From positions 62,001 through 126,000 of the forward strand of contig JAEEXI010000004.1 in the NCBI GenBank assembly GCA_016291495.1: a stretch of DNA of 64,000 nucleotides, read 5' to 3'. Below, piece by piece: positions 7,035 through 15,975 of this stretch. The notes under the pieces were generated by a model. The model searched no databases. It was not told where the DNA came from and saw only the letters and a list, made by a program, of their open reading frames with translations. The stretch is from Prevotella sp. Its GTDB lineage: Bacteria > Bacteroidota > Bacteroidia > Bacteroidales > Bacteroidaceae. Numbering within the stretch: the first letter of the stretch is position 1; every line of letters starts with the position of its first letter. The position numbers and the translations under genes were made by a program.

Positions 7035-7901
7035 ATGATGCAGTGTAGGTATTATAAACGGTTGGAGGATGGGAAAGTGGAGTGTACGCTCTGTCCGCAC
7101 CATTGTCGGATTGCTGAGGGCAAGACGGGTATTTGTCGTAGCAGAAGGAATCAGGGTGGTGTACTTGTCAGCGAGGTATATGGCCAGCCTTGTTCGTTGG
7201 CCATCGACCCCATCGAAAAGAAGCCGCTGTACCATTTCCATCCTGGCACGACGTGTCTGTCGCTGGCTTGTACGGGCTGTAACTTCCACTGTTTGAACTG
7301 TCAGAATCACGACATTTCGCAGGTCGCGCCTGCTGATATCCATCATTACGAGTTGTCGCCTGAGGACATCGTTGCCCTCTGCCTGAAACATCATTGTCCG
7401 GGCATCGCCTATACCTATACCGAGCCGCTGACATACCTCGAGTATATCATCGATTGTGCGCGACTGGCGCATGAGGCAGGACTCTGGAATATCCTCGTCA
7501 CGGCTGGCTACGTCTGTCAGCAACCGCTAAGCGACCTGCTGCCGTATCTCGATGCCGCCAACGTCGATCTCAAGTCGTTCAGCGACGACATCTATAATAA
7601 GGTAAGCGGAGGACACCTGCAGCCCGTCCTCGACACCATCCTCGCCATGAAACTGGCTGGCGTGTGGGTAGAGATCACCAACCTCATTATTCCTGGCGTT
7701 AACGATGATATGCAGATGATTCGCCAGATGTGTCGTTGGCTGAATGAAAAAGGCCTCGCTGAGGCTCCTTTGCATTTCAGTCGTTTCTTCCCTCGCTACA
7801 AGATGCTGGAAACGCCTCCCACGCCCATCGCGACACTAAAGGCCGCCAAGCGCATTGCAGAGGAAGAAGGTATCAGGTATGCATATTTAGGAAATGTTTG
7901 A
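7035..7901 (+). CDS. amrS: AmmeMemoRadiSam system radical SAM enzyme
   Basis: A 288-residue radical SAM protein. An N-terminal cysteine set (CTLCPHHCRIAEGKTGICR) precedes the SAM cluster motif in ACTGCNFHCLNCQN (CxxxCxxC). The rest has the expected NVDLKSFSDDIYNKVSGG and PLHFSRFFPRYKM motifs of this subfamily, related to PflA-like activases. Substrate and product are unknown; the gene is almost always found with MEMO1 and AMMECR1, as here. Unlike its fused partner, it has no signal peptide. MM at the start gives two possible ATGs (7035, 7038). Confidence 0.93.
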   Translation: MMQCRYYKRLEDGKVECTLCPHHCRIAEGKTGICRSRRNQGGVLVSEVYGQPCSLAIDPIEKKPLYHFHPGTTCLSLACTGCNFHCLNCQNHDISQVAPADIHHYELSPEDIVALCLKHHCPGIAYTYTEPLTYLEYIIDCARLAHEAGLWNILVTAGYVCQQPLSDLLPYLDAANVDLKSFSDDIYNKVSGGHLQPVLDTILAMKLAGVWVEITNLIIPGVNDDMQMIRQMCRWLNEKGLAEAPLHFSRFFPRYKMLETPPTPIATLKAAKRIAEEEGIRYAYLGNV

Positions 7902-7911
7902 ATAATAAAGA

Positions 7912-9201
7912 ATGCTGACAGAACAGACAATGGAGAAGCTGCGGATACTCGCAGAGTCGGCGAAGTATGATGTGTCGTGCTCGTCAAGCGGCACTGTGCG
8001 CAAAGGTAAGCAGGGGATGGTGGGCTCTACGGTAGGAGGTGTGGGCATCTGCCACTCGTTTGCAGATGATGGAAGGTGTATCTCGCTGCTGAAGGTCATG
8101 CTGACCAACTATTGTATGTACGACTGTGCCTACTGCATCAACCGCCGCTCTAATGATATCAAGCGGGCAACGCTCTCCGTCAGCGAACTGGAGGAGATCA
8201 CAATGGAGTTCTATCGTCGCAACTACATCGAGGGACTTTTCTTGTCGAGTGGGGTAGTGCGCAATCCTGACTACACCATGGAACGACTGGCTGCCATTGC
8301 GCGTGACCTCAGGATGGTGCATCACTTCAACGGCTACATCCACCTGAAGAGTATCCCTGGCTGTTCGCAGGAACTGCTTAATGAGGCAGGACGCTATGCT
8401 GACCGCATGAGCGTGAACATCGAGATTCCCAAGGAGGAGTCGCTAAAACTGCTGGCACCCGAAAAGGACCACAAGAGCGTGTTCCTGCCCATGAAGCTCA
8501 TCCAACAGGGCGTGCTGGAGAATAAGGAAGACCGCAAGAAGTACCGTTATGCGCCAAGGTTCGTGCCGGCAGGCCAATCCACCCAGATGATTGTGGGAGC
8601 CACCAAAGAGACGGATAAGGACATCCTCACGATGTCGTCAATGCTCTACGGACAGCCCACCATGCGTCGCGTGTATTATTCTGGCTACGTCAGCGTCAAC
8701 ACCTACGATCCACGACTGCCCGTGCTGAAACAACCGCCCTTAGTGCGCGAGAACCGGCTCTATCAGGCCGACTGGCTCCTGCGCTTCTATCACTTTAAGG
8801 TTGATGAGATCGTTGACGAGATGCACGCCAACCTTGACTTGGAGGTGGATCCCAAACTGGCGTGGGCCTTGCGTCACCCTGAGGCGTTTCCTGTGGATAT
8901 TAATACCGCTGATTACGAGCAGCTACTGCGCGTGCCTGGTCTTGGTACCAAGTCGGCCTGGCTCATTGTCAACTCGCGTCGCTTCAATCGCTTGACCTCC
9001 TACGATCTCCGCAAGATGGGTGTGGTGATGAAGAAAGCGAAGTACTTCATTACCTGCAACGAACTGACCTCGCAGTTCTCGCAGCCCATCATCGGTATCA
9101 ACGAGCTGCGTCCTGAACGACTAAGACCACTGCTGATTTCGAAAGCGCAACAGAAACGAGCAGCGGAAGAGCAACAACTAAAATTGGATTTTGGAGAATG
9201 A
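7912..9201 (+). CDS. Putative DNA modification/repair radical SAM protein (TIGR03916-type)
   Basis: A 429-residue protein with the SAM cluster motif NYCMYDCAYCINRRSND (CxxxCxxC, about residue 66-73), the leading AKYDVSCSSSGTVRK segment typical of the family, and a C-terminal helix-hairpin-helix-like region (VDINTADYEQLLRVPGLGTK, about residues 325-345). The family is known from pairing with a UDG-like partner and is presumed to act on DNA; no reaction is established. It overlaps the next gene by four bases. ATG 7930 (MEKLRILAESAKYD) is an alternative start. Confidence 0.92.
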   Translation: MLTEQTMEKLRILAESAKYDVSCSSSGTVRKGKQGMVGSTVGGVGICHSFADDGRCISLLKVMLTNYCMYDCAYCINRRSNDIKRATLSVSELEEITMEFYRRNYIEGLFLSSGVVRNPDYTMERLAAIARDLRMVHHFNGYIHLKSIPGCSQELLNEAGRYADRMSVNIEIPKEESLKLLAPEKDHKSVFLPMKLIQQGVLENKEDRKKYRYAPRFVPAGQSTQMIVGATKETDKDILTMSSMLYGQPTMRRVYYSGYVSVNTYDPRLPVLKQPPLVRENRLYQADWLLRFYHFKVDEIVDEMHANLDLEVDPKLAWALRHPEAFPVDINTADYEQLLRVPGLGTKSAWLIVNSRRFNRLTSYDLRKMGVVMKKAKYFITCNELTSQFSQPIIGINELRPERLRPLLISKAQQKRAAEEQQLKLDFGE

Positions 9202-10001
9202 CGGTATATGTGTTTGACGGAACGATGGATGGGCTGCTGACAGCGGTGTTTGACGCATTTCTTTTGAAGGAGCAACCAGAAAGGCTACGGGTAGGCGAGC
9301 ATAGCTCGGGAATGCAGTTGTTAGCGGAGGGTGATGCGCTGCCATTGTTCTGTGACCATACCTATCACGTGACCTCAGATGAGGAGAAAGCACGACGGGT
9401 ATGGACCGGTCTGGAGAAGAAACTAAGTCGTGAAGCCCTGCGACTGATATCGGTCAGTTGGCTATCAGAGCTGCGCGAGCTGAACACGCCGTTGTTCCAA
9501 TATATCTGTAAGGTCTTTAAGTTAGGCGATATCTCGCACAACTTCGCTGATGCTGATGTGCTGGCTGTGACAAATATCGCCCGACGCGTACTGCACGAAC
9601 AACTGCGGATGAAGCAGTTTATCCGCTTCCAGAAGGCAAAGGATGGTACCTATCTCGCTGTCGTATCACCAGACCATAACGTGCTACCCATCATCATCGA
9701 CCACTTTCAGGACCGCTTCAACGACCAGCCGTGGCTGATCTACGATGCGAAGCGGCATTACGGGTATTATTACGAAGGGAAAGCAGTAATCCGCGTGACC
9801 TTCGAGGACGAGACTACTGTGCCGTTTGATTTATCGAACGGGAAACTCGATGCCGACCTACTAAGCGACAACGACCAACTGTTCCAGGACCTCTGGCGTA
9901 CGTACTTCAAGGCCATCTGCATCCGCGAGCGCATGAACCCCCGCAAGCAGTTGCAGGACATGCCGCGCCGCTATTGGAAATACATGACGGAGAAGAATTG
10001 A
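9198..10001 (+). CDS. TIGR03915-family putative DNA repair partner protein (DUF4130)
   Basis: A 267-residue protein beginning MTVYVFDGTMDGLLTAVFDA, the standard opening of the partner of the radical SAM protein. The C-terminal half holds the DUF4130 signature (FRFQKAKDGTYLAVVSPDHN-like block, then IYDAKRHYGYYYEG and the RMNPRKQLQDMPRRYWKYMT tail). It is translationally coupled to the upstream gene by an ATGA overlap. The pair probably forms one DNA-acting complex; this is inference from conserved pairing. Confidence 0.9.
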   Translation: MTVYVFDGTMDGLLTAVFDAFLLKEQPERLRVGEHSSGMQLLAEGDALPLFCDHTYHVTSDEEKARRVWTGLEKKLSREALRLISVSWLSELRELNTPLFQYICKVFKLGDISHNFADADVLAVTNIARRVLHEQLRMKQFIRFQKAKDGTYLAVVSPDHNVLPIIIDHFQDRFNDQPWLIYDAKRHYGYYYEGKAVIRVTFEDETTVPFDLSNGKLDADLLSDNDQLFQDLWRTYFKAICIRERMNPRKQLQDMPRRYWKYMTEKN

Positions 10002-10023
10002 AGAATTCTCTCCTGTGCCGTCA

Positions 10024-11211
10024 TTAAATCAGCGCATCAGCCAACTGTTCCAGTTGTGCCTCATCACCAGCCTTCATGCGCGAGCGGATGGTGACCATAG
10101 GCTCTACGATCTCGCAGTCCTTCATGGCCTCTATCATGCCTCGCATTACCTTGCCTGCGGTGGGGGCCCAACTGCCGTTTTCGATGATGGCAAACTTGCG
10201 CTTCTGGTAGTTCTTGATTTGCAGGTGATACAGGAAGTCGTGCATCACGGGGAATACGCCTGCATCATAGCTCGATGCTGCTACCACCACCGTAGGATAG
10301 CGGAAGGCATCCTCGATGACCTCAGCCATATCCTCGCGACTTAGATCGCTTACTACAACCTTGGGAGCGCCCTTAGCACGAAGTATTTCTCCTAAGCGTT
10401 CAGCTGCCTTAGCAGTACCACCATGAATGCTGGCGTAGGCTATCAGTATGCCCTCGCTCTCGGGCTCGTACTTGCTCCAGGTGTCATACAGGCGCACAGC
10501 CTCTGTCAGGGCCTCACCCTTCAGCACAGGACCATGTAGCGGACAGATAGCCTGCACATCCAGGGCAGCCATCTTTTTCATGACACCCTGCACCTGCACG
10601 CCATATTTTCCGCAGATATTGAAGTAATAGCGACGTGCCTCACAAGCCCAATCGAATTCTTCATTGAACATTGACCATTGAACATTGACCTTTACCGCGC
10701 CAAACTTACCAAAGCCATCTGCCGAGAACAGCACCTTATCGGTGGTGTCATAACTCATGATGACCTCTGGCCAGTGTATCATTGCAGCACCGATAAACTG
10801 CAGGGTATGTTTGCCCAGCGCCAGTGTATCGCCCTCTTTCACAGTCATCACGCGACCTGTAAAGTCAACGCCCTCAAAGAAGTTGGCCAGCATCTTCACA
10901 GCCTGGGCACTGCACACCAATTGTACCTGAGGATAAGTCTCCAGCATCCAAGCTATCAGTGCCGAGTGGTCAGGCTCCATGTGGTGAGCCACCAGATAGT
11001 CTGGCTGGCGTCCATTCAGAGCAGCAGTCAGATTGGCTTTCCATTCCTCACCCTTACGGGCATCAGCCGTATCCAACACCGCTATCTTCTCATCGTCGAT
11101 GAGATAAGAGTTATAACTCATGCCCTCGGGCACCACATACTGACTTTCAAACAGATCGATGTCCAGATCGTCTACACCGATATACTTAATCGTTTCGCTT
11201 ATCATATTCAT
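10024..11211 (-). CDS. fprA: FprA-like flavodiiron protein (A-type flavoprotein)
   Basis: A 395-residue enzyme that reduces oxygen or nitric oxide to water or N2O in anaerobes. The N-terminal metallo-beta-lactamase-like domain carries the di-iron site (HHMEPDHSAL, then AAMIHWPEVIMSY and the later CPLHGPVL). The C-terminal flavodoxin domain begins GILIAYASIHGGTAKAAERL. The start MNMISETIKYI is chosen because the longer frame would run through the promoter. TTGAACA/TTGACCA heptads (10664-10691) are translated as NVQWSMFNEEF after GKFGAVKV. It shares a leader motif with SOD. Confidence 0.94.
   Translation of the reverse strand: MNMISETIKYIGVDDLDIDLFESQYVVPEGMSYNSYLIDDEKIAVLDTADARKGEEWKANLTAALNGRQPDYLVAHHMEPDHSALIAWMLETYPQVQLVCSAQAVKMLANFFEGVDFTGRVMTVKEGDTLALGKHTLQFIGAAMIHWPEVIMSYDTTDKVLFSADGFGKFGAVKVNVQWSMFNEEFDWACEARRYYFNICGKYGVQVQGVMKKMAALDVQAICPLHGPVLKGEALTEAVRLYDTWSKYEPESEGILIAYASIHGGTAKAAERLGEILRAKGAPKVVVSDLSREDMAEVIEDAFRYPTVVVAASSYDAGVFPVMHDFLYHLQIKNYQKRKFAIIENGSWAPTAGKVMRGMIEAMKDCEIVEPMVTIRSRMKAGDEAQLEQLADALI
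10664..10691 (+). repeat. In-frame TTGAACA/TTGACCA heptads in fprA
   Basis: Four exact 7-mers TTGAACA, TTGACCA, TTGAACA, TTGACCT in register, followed by TTACCGCGCC. On the coding strand the frame stays open through the array. Confidence 0.85.
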
Positions 11212-11222
11212 ATCAATTACTT

Positions 11223-11250
11223 TTGTTTTAGATTCATGCTGCGAAGATAC
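11223..11250 (-). promoter_or_regulatory. Leader motif of fprA shared with SOD
   Basis: The minus strand reads GTATCTTCGCAGCATGAATC then TAAAACAA, matching the SOD leader at 541-568 with two mismatches. TATCTTCG is a near-consensus -7 box; a good TTTG -33 box is not evident. Confidence 0.5.
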
Positions 11251-11489
11251 GACTTTTTTGCGAGTTATTGATTGTTTTTGCACTTTTTCTCTATCCCAGA
11301 TGTAACATTTTTATATTTTCTATTCTTATTTGGCTGAAAAAATAGGAATAAATGAAGAGAAATTTCTAAAATGTTGTTAAAGATAATAGCACAAATATAA
11401 GGTCATAGAAGAAATATAGTTGATAATTAATGATGGTGATACTATAATCACCGAGGAAAAAATATTTAACAAACAAATTTTATTCAACA

Positions 11490-12398
11490 ATGAAGAAATT
11501 TATTTTAATGGCTTTATTGTGCCTGTTTGCTGTTAGTTGCAGCAACGAAACAATTGAGAACGACAACGCAGTGATTAACGCAGAAAAGGCTACAGTACCC
11601 GTAACAGTGCGGGTGAGCGGTTTCTCTATCACGATGGAGAGAATTCCATCAGAAGGAGGTACCATGAGAGCTGCGGAGAGTGCTGCTTCCTATGCTGATG
11701 CAAAGGCTATCGTGCTGGCGTTCTATTCCGGAAACACGGAGGTGTATAAGACTGCGCAGTACAAGGCGGATCCATCGACGTACACCACCTTTGGTGAGTT
11801 CACATGCAACTTGCCCGTAGGCGACTACACGATGGTAGCCATCGCGTACAATCATTTCGCAGGTGATGAGTTCACATTGACCAGTCCAACTGTGGCGGCC
11901 TATACTTCGCAACGTCCGCGAGAGACGTTTGCCAAGACACAGGCTGTGACGGTTGCGAGTGCAACCCCACTTGATTTGAATGTGACGCTGAATCGTATCA
12001 ACGCACATCTTAACATTGTTTCCACCGACGGGCGTACTGCTGAGGCTACGAAGATTAAAACGACCTATAGCAAGGCAGGAAAAGGGTTTAATCCGACAAC
12101 GGGGCTAGCCACATCCGATACTGGTTTCTGGGTGACGAACTCACCATCGACAAGCGTAGGATCAACTATCGACATCTATAGTTGTGCTTTCCTTGCCACT
12201 GATGAAGAGTTGGTTGATGTGACCATTCAGGCGCTTGATGCTGATGACAACGTGCTGGTTACCAAATTCGTTCCGAATGTACCGTTACAGCGCAACCGTA
12301 AGACCAAGTTGACAGGAACAGTGTATACAGGAGGAAGCGCCTCCTCATCCTTCCAACTAGAAACCACATGGCTCGATGAAACGGATATTAGTTTCTAA
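11490..12398 (+). CDS. FimB/Mfa2-like fimbrillin-family lipoprotein
   Basis: A 302-residue lipoprotein: signal peptide MKKFILMALLCLFAVSCSNE with lipobox AVSC (Cys at 17). The mature part shows a beta-sandwich pattern with ALDADDNVLVTKF and GDYTMVAIAYNH, as in fimbrillin-like and FimB/Mfa2 proteins that anchor or tip Bacteroidota fimbriae. Upstream is 206 bases of AT-rich DNA with no other gene. A second related lipoprotein follows 19 bases downstream, so the two are probably an operon encoding surface-appendage parts. Exact subfamily is inferred. Confidence 0.72.
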   Translation: MKKFILMALLCLFAVSCSNETIENDNAVINAEKATVPVTVRVSGFSITMERIPSEGGTMRAAESAASYADAKAIVLAFYSGNTEVYKTAQYKADPSTYTTFGEFTCNLPVGDYTMVAIAYNHFAGDEFTLTSPTVAAYTSQRPRETFAKTQAVTVASATPLDLNVTLNRINAHLNIVSTDGRTAEATKIKTTYSKAGKGFNPTTGLATSDTGFWVTNSPSTSVGSTIDIYSCAFLATDEELVDVTIQALDADDNVLVTKFVPNVPLQRNRKTKLTGTVYTGGSASSSFQLETTWLDETDISF

Positions 12399-12417
12399 TC
12401 ATTCAAAAGGAAGAGTC

Positions 12418-13311
12418 ATGCGAAAGCTAACATTTATGTACGCAGTGCTTGTGCTCTCAGTATTGTGCATAATAGCCTCGTGCGAGAAGCCTTTGTTAGA
12501 CGATGAGGAATTGGAAGAGGTAGATGGCAACCTGAAAGTCAGCGTGTACGAGATGGAGAAGACACCGTTTGGGAATAGCACTCATGAGGTAAATAGCACA
12601 TCGAATCGTGCTGCAGCCTCTTTGGCTTGTACGCATCTGAATTTTGCGGTATATACCATGGATGGTACACGCGTGAAGCAGGTGAACCAGACGTCGGACA
12701 CCTCGAACTTCGGTAAGGCTGGATTCCAACTGGAGGAAGGCGACTATCTGCTGGTGGTTGTGGGACATAGTAGCGGTGGCAACCCCACCATGACGGACCC
12801 CACGTGCATCAAGTTCACCAATTCGCAGGGCTTTAGCGATACGTTCCTCTGCAGTGCTGTTGTAAGCATTGGTGATGAGCCAGTGGAAAAGTCAGTATCG
12901 CTCGACCGTATTGTGTCATTGTGCCGTTTTGTGATTACCGATGATTTTCCGGCTGATGTCAAGAAGATGCGGTTCTACTATACGGGAGGCTCTGGTGCCT
13001 TTGATGCCACTACGGGACTCGGATGTGTGAATAGCAAGCAAGACGTGAAATTCGATGTCACTGCCGAGCAGAAACAGTTCGACCTGTATACGTTCTTGCA
13101 CGATACAGAGGGCACCATCCACCTCACGGTCACAGCGTTCGATGCCTCAGGAAACATCTATGCTGAGCGCGAATTTGATGTCCCCATGCATCAGAACTAT
13201 ATCACCTGGCTTACGGGTGCCTTCTTCAACGGGAGTGGCTCCTCGTCAATCGTTATAGGTGGTGTGACGATTAACACTGACTGGGCGGGTGAGACGCACT
13301 TAACATTCTAA
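12418..13311 (+). CDS. FimB/Mfa2 family fimbrial lipoprotein
   Basis: A 297-residue lipoprotein with signal peptide and lipobox IIASC (Cys about residue 22). Motifs LNFAVYTMDGTRVKQVNQTS, LEEGDYLLVVVGHSSGGNP and LDRIVSLCRFVITDDFP are characteristic of the FimB/Mfa2 fimbrial-anchor family. ATG 12418 is preceded by AAAAGGAAGAG, a rare recognisable ribosome site here. It is the second gene of a pair and ends just before a strong terminator. Confidence 0.82.
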   Translation: MRKLTFMYAVLVLSVLCIIASCEKPLLDDEELEEVDGNLKVSVYEMEKTPFGNSTHEVNSTSNRAAASLACTHLNFAVYTMDGTRVKQVNQTSDTSNFGKAGFQLEEGDYLLVVVGHSSGGNPTMTDPTCIKFTNSQGFSDTFLCSAVVSIGDEPVEKSVSLDRIVSLCRFVITDDFPADVKKMRFYYTGGSGAFDATTGLGCVNSKQDVKFDVTAEQKQFDLYTFLHDTEGTIHLTVTAFDASGNIYAEREFDVPMHQNYITWLTGAFFNGSGSSSIVIGGVTINTDWAGETHLTF

Positions 13312-13317
13312 GAGAGA

Positions 13318-13353
13318 GCGGGCCGGAATCTCAGTGGATTCCGACCCGCTTTT
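13318..13353 (+). terminator. Rho-independent terminator of the fimbrillin pair
   Basis: GCGGG and CGGAATC pair with GATTCCG and CCCGC around a six-base loop with one internal mismatch, followed by TTTT. It lies seven bases after the stop codon. Confidence 0.88.
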
Positions 13354-13369
13354 GCTATTGTCTGATGAT

Positions 13370-14509
13370 TTATTTTACGCCTACAATCTGGGTCTTGGGC
13401 AGTTCACGGTTACGTTTGTTGACTACCGTAATAACCGCTTGTGCTAGGTTAATGAAAGCCAGCCCGGTGGCAGTATCACTGTTAAGAGCGGCAGGTGTTC
13501 CTTGATCGCCACTATCGCAGATTCCTTGTACAAGAGGTATCTGGGCGAGTAGGGGAACGTTCATCTCCTCAGCGAGCTGCTTGCAGCCTTCCTTACCAAA
13601 AATGTAATATCGGTTGTCTGGCAGTTCGGCTGGCGTAAACCATGCCATGTTCTCCACCAATCCGAGGATGGGAACATTCACTTTCTCATTGCGATACATG
13701 TCAATACCCTTACGGGCATCGGCAAGAGCTACCTGTTGGGGTGTAGAGACAATGATGGCTCCTGTGATGGCAAGTGTCTGTAGGAGTGTCAGATGAATAT
13801 CTGAGGTACCAGGGGGTGTATCGAGAATCAGATAATCGAGTTCACCCCAGTCGGCATCGGCAATGAGTTGTTTCAGTGCATTCGACGCCATACCACCCCG
13901 CCAGAGCGTAGCTGTCTCGGGACTGACGAAGAAACCGATACTGAGCAGTTTGACACCATACGCCTCGATAGGCTCAATGAGGTCGCGACCCTCGACATTG
14001 ACAGCATAGGGTCGTGCATCCTCTGCCTTGAACATCTTCGGCATAGAGGGTCCGAAGATATCTGCATCCAACAACCCCACTTTGTAGCCCAGTCTGGCCA
14101 ATGCAATGGCGAGGTTAGCAGAGACCGTGCTCTTGCCCACACCGCCTTTTCCGCTGCTGACAGCAATGACGTTCTTTACCTGCGGCAACAGCTTACCGAC
14201 TTCAGGACGAGGCTTTGACTTAAACTCTGTCTGGATGGTGACCTCTATTGGCTCTTGGCTGTCAGCATTTTGCTTTTGGCAGTGATATTTGATCGCAGCC
14301 TCGGCAGCCTTGACGGTCGATTTCAGGAATGGGTCTGTGTCGCGTGGAAACTCCAACACGACACTGACCTTCCAGGGGTCTCCCTCTTTCTGAGGGGCAG
14401 CGACGACTGGCTGGTCAGCCAGCATACCGCTCTCTATGATATTCTTCTTCGTGCCTGCATACGTCACCGTCTGCAAGGCGTCTACAATCATCTGGGGATA
14501 TAATGTCAT
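13370..14509 (-). CDS. mrp: Mrp/NBP35-type P-loop ATPase (ApbC family)
   Basis: A 379-residue iron-sulfur cluster carrier homologue. An N-terminal MIP18-like (DUF59) domain (about residues 1-90) precedes the ATPase with deviant Walker A SSGKGGVGKST, DADIFGPSMPKM, and LDTPPGTSDIHLT. The CxxC pair usually found after ENM in Mrp is absent; the sequence there is NMAWFTPAELPDNRYYIFG, so cluster binding must differ. It lies 14 bases after the aldehyde dehydrogenase stop and is probably co-transcribed. Confidence 0.94.
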   Translation of the reverse strand: MTLYPQMIVDALQTVTYAGTKKNIIESGMLADQPVVAAPQKEGDPWKVSVVLEFPRDTDPFLKSTVKAAEAAIKYHCQKQNADSQEPIEVTIQTEFKSKPRPEVGKLLPQVKNVIAVSSGKGGVGKSTVSANLAIALARLGYKVGLLDADIFGPSMPKMFKAEDARPYAVNVEGRDLIEPIEAYGVKLLSIGFFVSPETATLWRGGMASNALKQLIADADWGELDYLILDTPPGTSDIHLTLLQTLAITGAIIVSTPQQVALADARKGIDMYRNEKVNVPILGLVENMAWFTPAELPDNRYYIFGKEGCKQLAEEMNVPLLAQIPLVQGICDSGDQGTPAALNSDTATGLAFINLAQAVITVVNKRNRELPKTQIVGVK

Positions 14510-14523
14510 TCTTTTCGTTTTTT

Positions 14524-15966
14524 TTATTCGTAATGAGTATCGAGATAGGTGACATGGGTAACGAGGTATTCCTCAATGCCGTGCTTACCGTCTGCACCAC
14601 CGATACCGCTCTTCTTCACACCAGCATGGAAGCCCTGCATGGCCTCGAAGTGTTCGCGGTTGATATAGGTCTCGCCAAACTCGAGTTCGCGAGCCACACG
14701 GGTAGCGATGTCGATATCCTTAGTAAATACTGACGAAGCCAGACCGTATTCGCAATCGTTAGCCCATGCAATGGCCTGGTCTATGGTGTCAAACTCAACC
14801 AAAGGAATCACGGGACCGAAGGTCTCTTCATGGATGATGTCCATGTCCTGTGTGCAGTTATCCAGTACGGTAGCAGCATAGAAGTAACCCTTGTCGCCAA
14901 TGCGATGACCACCGCACAGCAGTTTGGCGCCCTGCTTGATGGCACGCTCGACCTTCTCGGTGACGCTCTCCAAAGCACGCTGCTCTACCAATGGCCCCAT
15001 GTCGACGGTATGATCCTTGCAGACGTCTCCCACCTTGACAGCCTCCATCTTCTCGACGAGAATCTTGGTGAACTCGGCCTTGACTTCCTTCTGGACATAG
15101 ACACGCTCGGCATTATTACAGATCTGGCCATTGTTACCGATACGGCTGTCGACAATCCACTGGGCAGCCTTCTCCAAGTCGGCATCCTTGCAGACAATGG
15201 CAGGAGCCTTACCACCCAGCTCGAGGCTGACCTTGGTGATGTTCTTCGAGGCGGCTGCCATGATGCTCTCACCAGCACCTACGGAACCTGTCACGCTGAC
15301 AATGTCAATTTTGGGTGAGCCAGCCATCTCGTTACCGATGACGGAGCCCTTACCGGTCACAATGTTGATGACACCCTTGGGCAGACCCACTTTGTCGACA
15401 ACTTCACCGAATACGGTGCAGTTCTCAGGGGTGAGCTGTGAGGGTTTGATAACGATAGTACATCCTGCAATGAGGGCAGCACCAGCCTTGCGGGCAATCA
15501 GGAAGAACGGGAAGTTCCAGGGCAGGATGCCTGCTACGACACCGATAGGCTTCTTGGTGAGGAAAATGGTCTCGTTAGGACGGTCACTGGGTATGATTTC
15601 ACCCTCGATATGGCGGGCAAAGGATGCCATGTAGTCGAAATACTCAGCGGTAACATCGACCTCGATGGTAGCCCACGTGAGGGTCTTACCCTGCTCGCGC
15701 ATGATGATATCGATAAACTCCTCGCGACGCTCACGAATACCGTTTGCCAATTTCTTCAACCAGGCAGCACGTTCAATGGCAGGTGTCTTGCCCCACGCCT
15801 TTTGGGCAGCCTTAGCAGCATCCAGTGCACGGTTCACGTCCTCGATGGTGCCATTGGGCTGGCGGGAGATGACTTCTTCCGTTGAGGGGTTCAACACATC
15901 AATCCACTGACCGTCTGATGCTTCACAGAACTGGCCGTTAATGTACATTTTTAAGTCTTTCATCAT
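14524..15966 (-). CDS. aldA: Aldehyde dehydrogenase, lactaldehyde/glycolaldehyde type
   Basis: A 480-residue NAD-dependent ALDH. Catalytic elements are present: Asn in LPWNFPFFL, Glu in SLELGGKAP, the nucleophile Cys in NNGQICNNAERVYV, and EETFGPVIP. The NNGQxCN context and overall similarity point to AldA, which oxidises L-lactaldehyde from fucose/rhamnose breakdown, but substrate cannot be fixed from sequence. It is followed by mrp on the same strand. Confidence 0.88.
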   Translation of the reverse strand: MMKDLKMYINGQFCEASDGQWIDVLNPSTEEVISRQPNGTIEDVNRALDAAKAAQKAWGKTPAIERAAWLKKLANGIRERREEFIDIIMREQGKTLTWATIEVDVTAEYFDYMASFARHIEGEIIPSDRPNETIFLTKKPIGVVAGILPWNFPFFLIARKAGAALIAGCTIVIKPSQLTPENCTVFGEVVDKVGLPKGVINIVTGKGSVIGNEMAGSPKIDIVSVTGSVGAGESIMAAASKNITKVSLELGGKAPAIVCKDADLEKAAQWIVDSRIGNNGQICNNAERVYVQKEVKAEFTKILVEKMEAVKVGDVCKDHTVDMGPLVEQRALESVTEKVERAIKQGAKLLCGGHRIGDKGYFYAATVLDNCTQDMDIIHEETFGPVIPLVEFDTIDQAIAWANDCEYGLASSVFTKDIDIATRVARELEFGETYINREHFEAMQGFHAGVKKSGIGGADGKHGIEEYLVTHVTYLDTHYE

Positions 15967-15975
15967 TGTGTAGTT

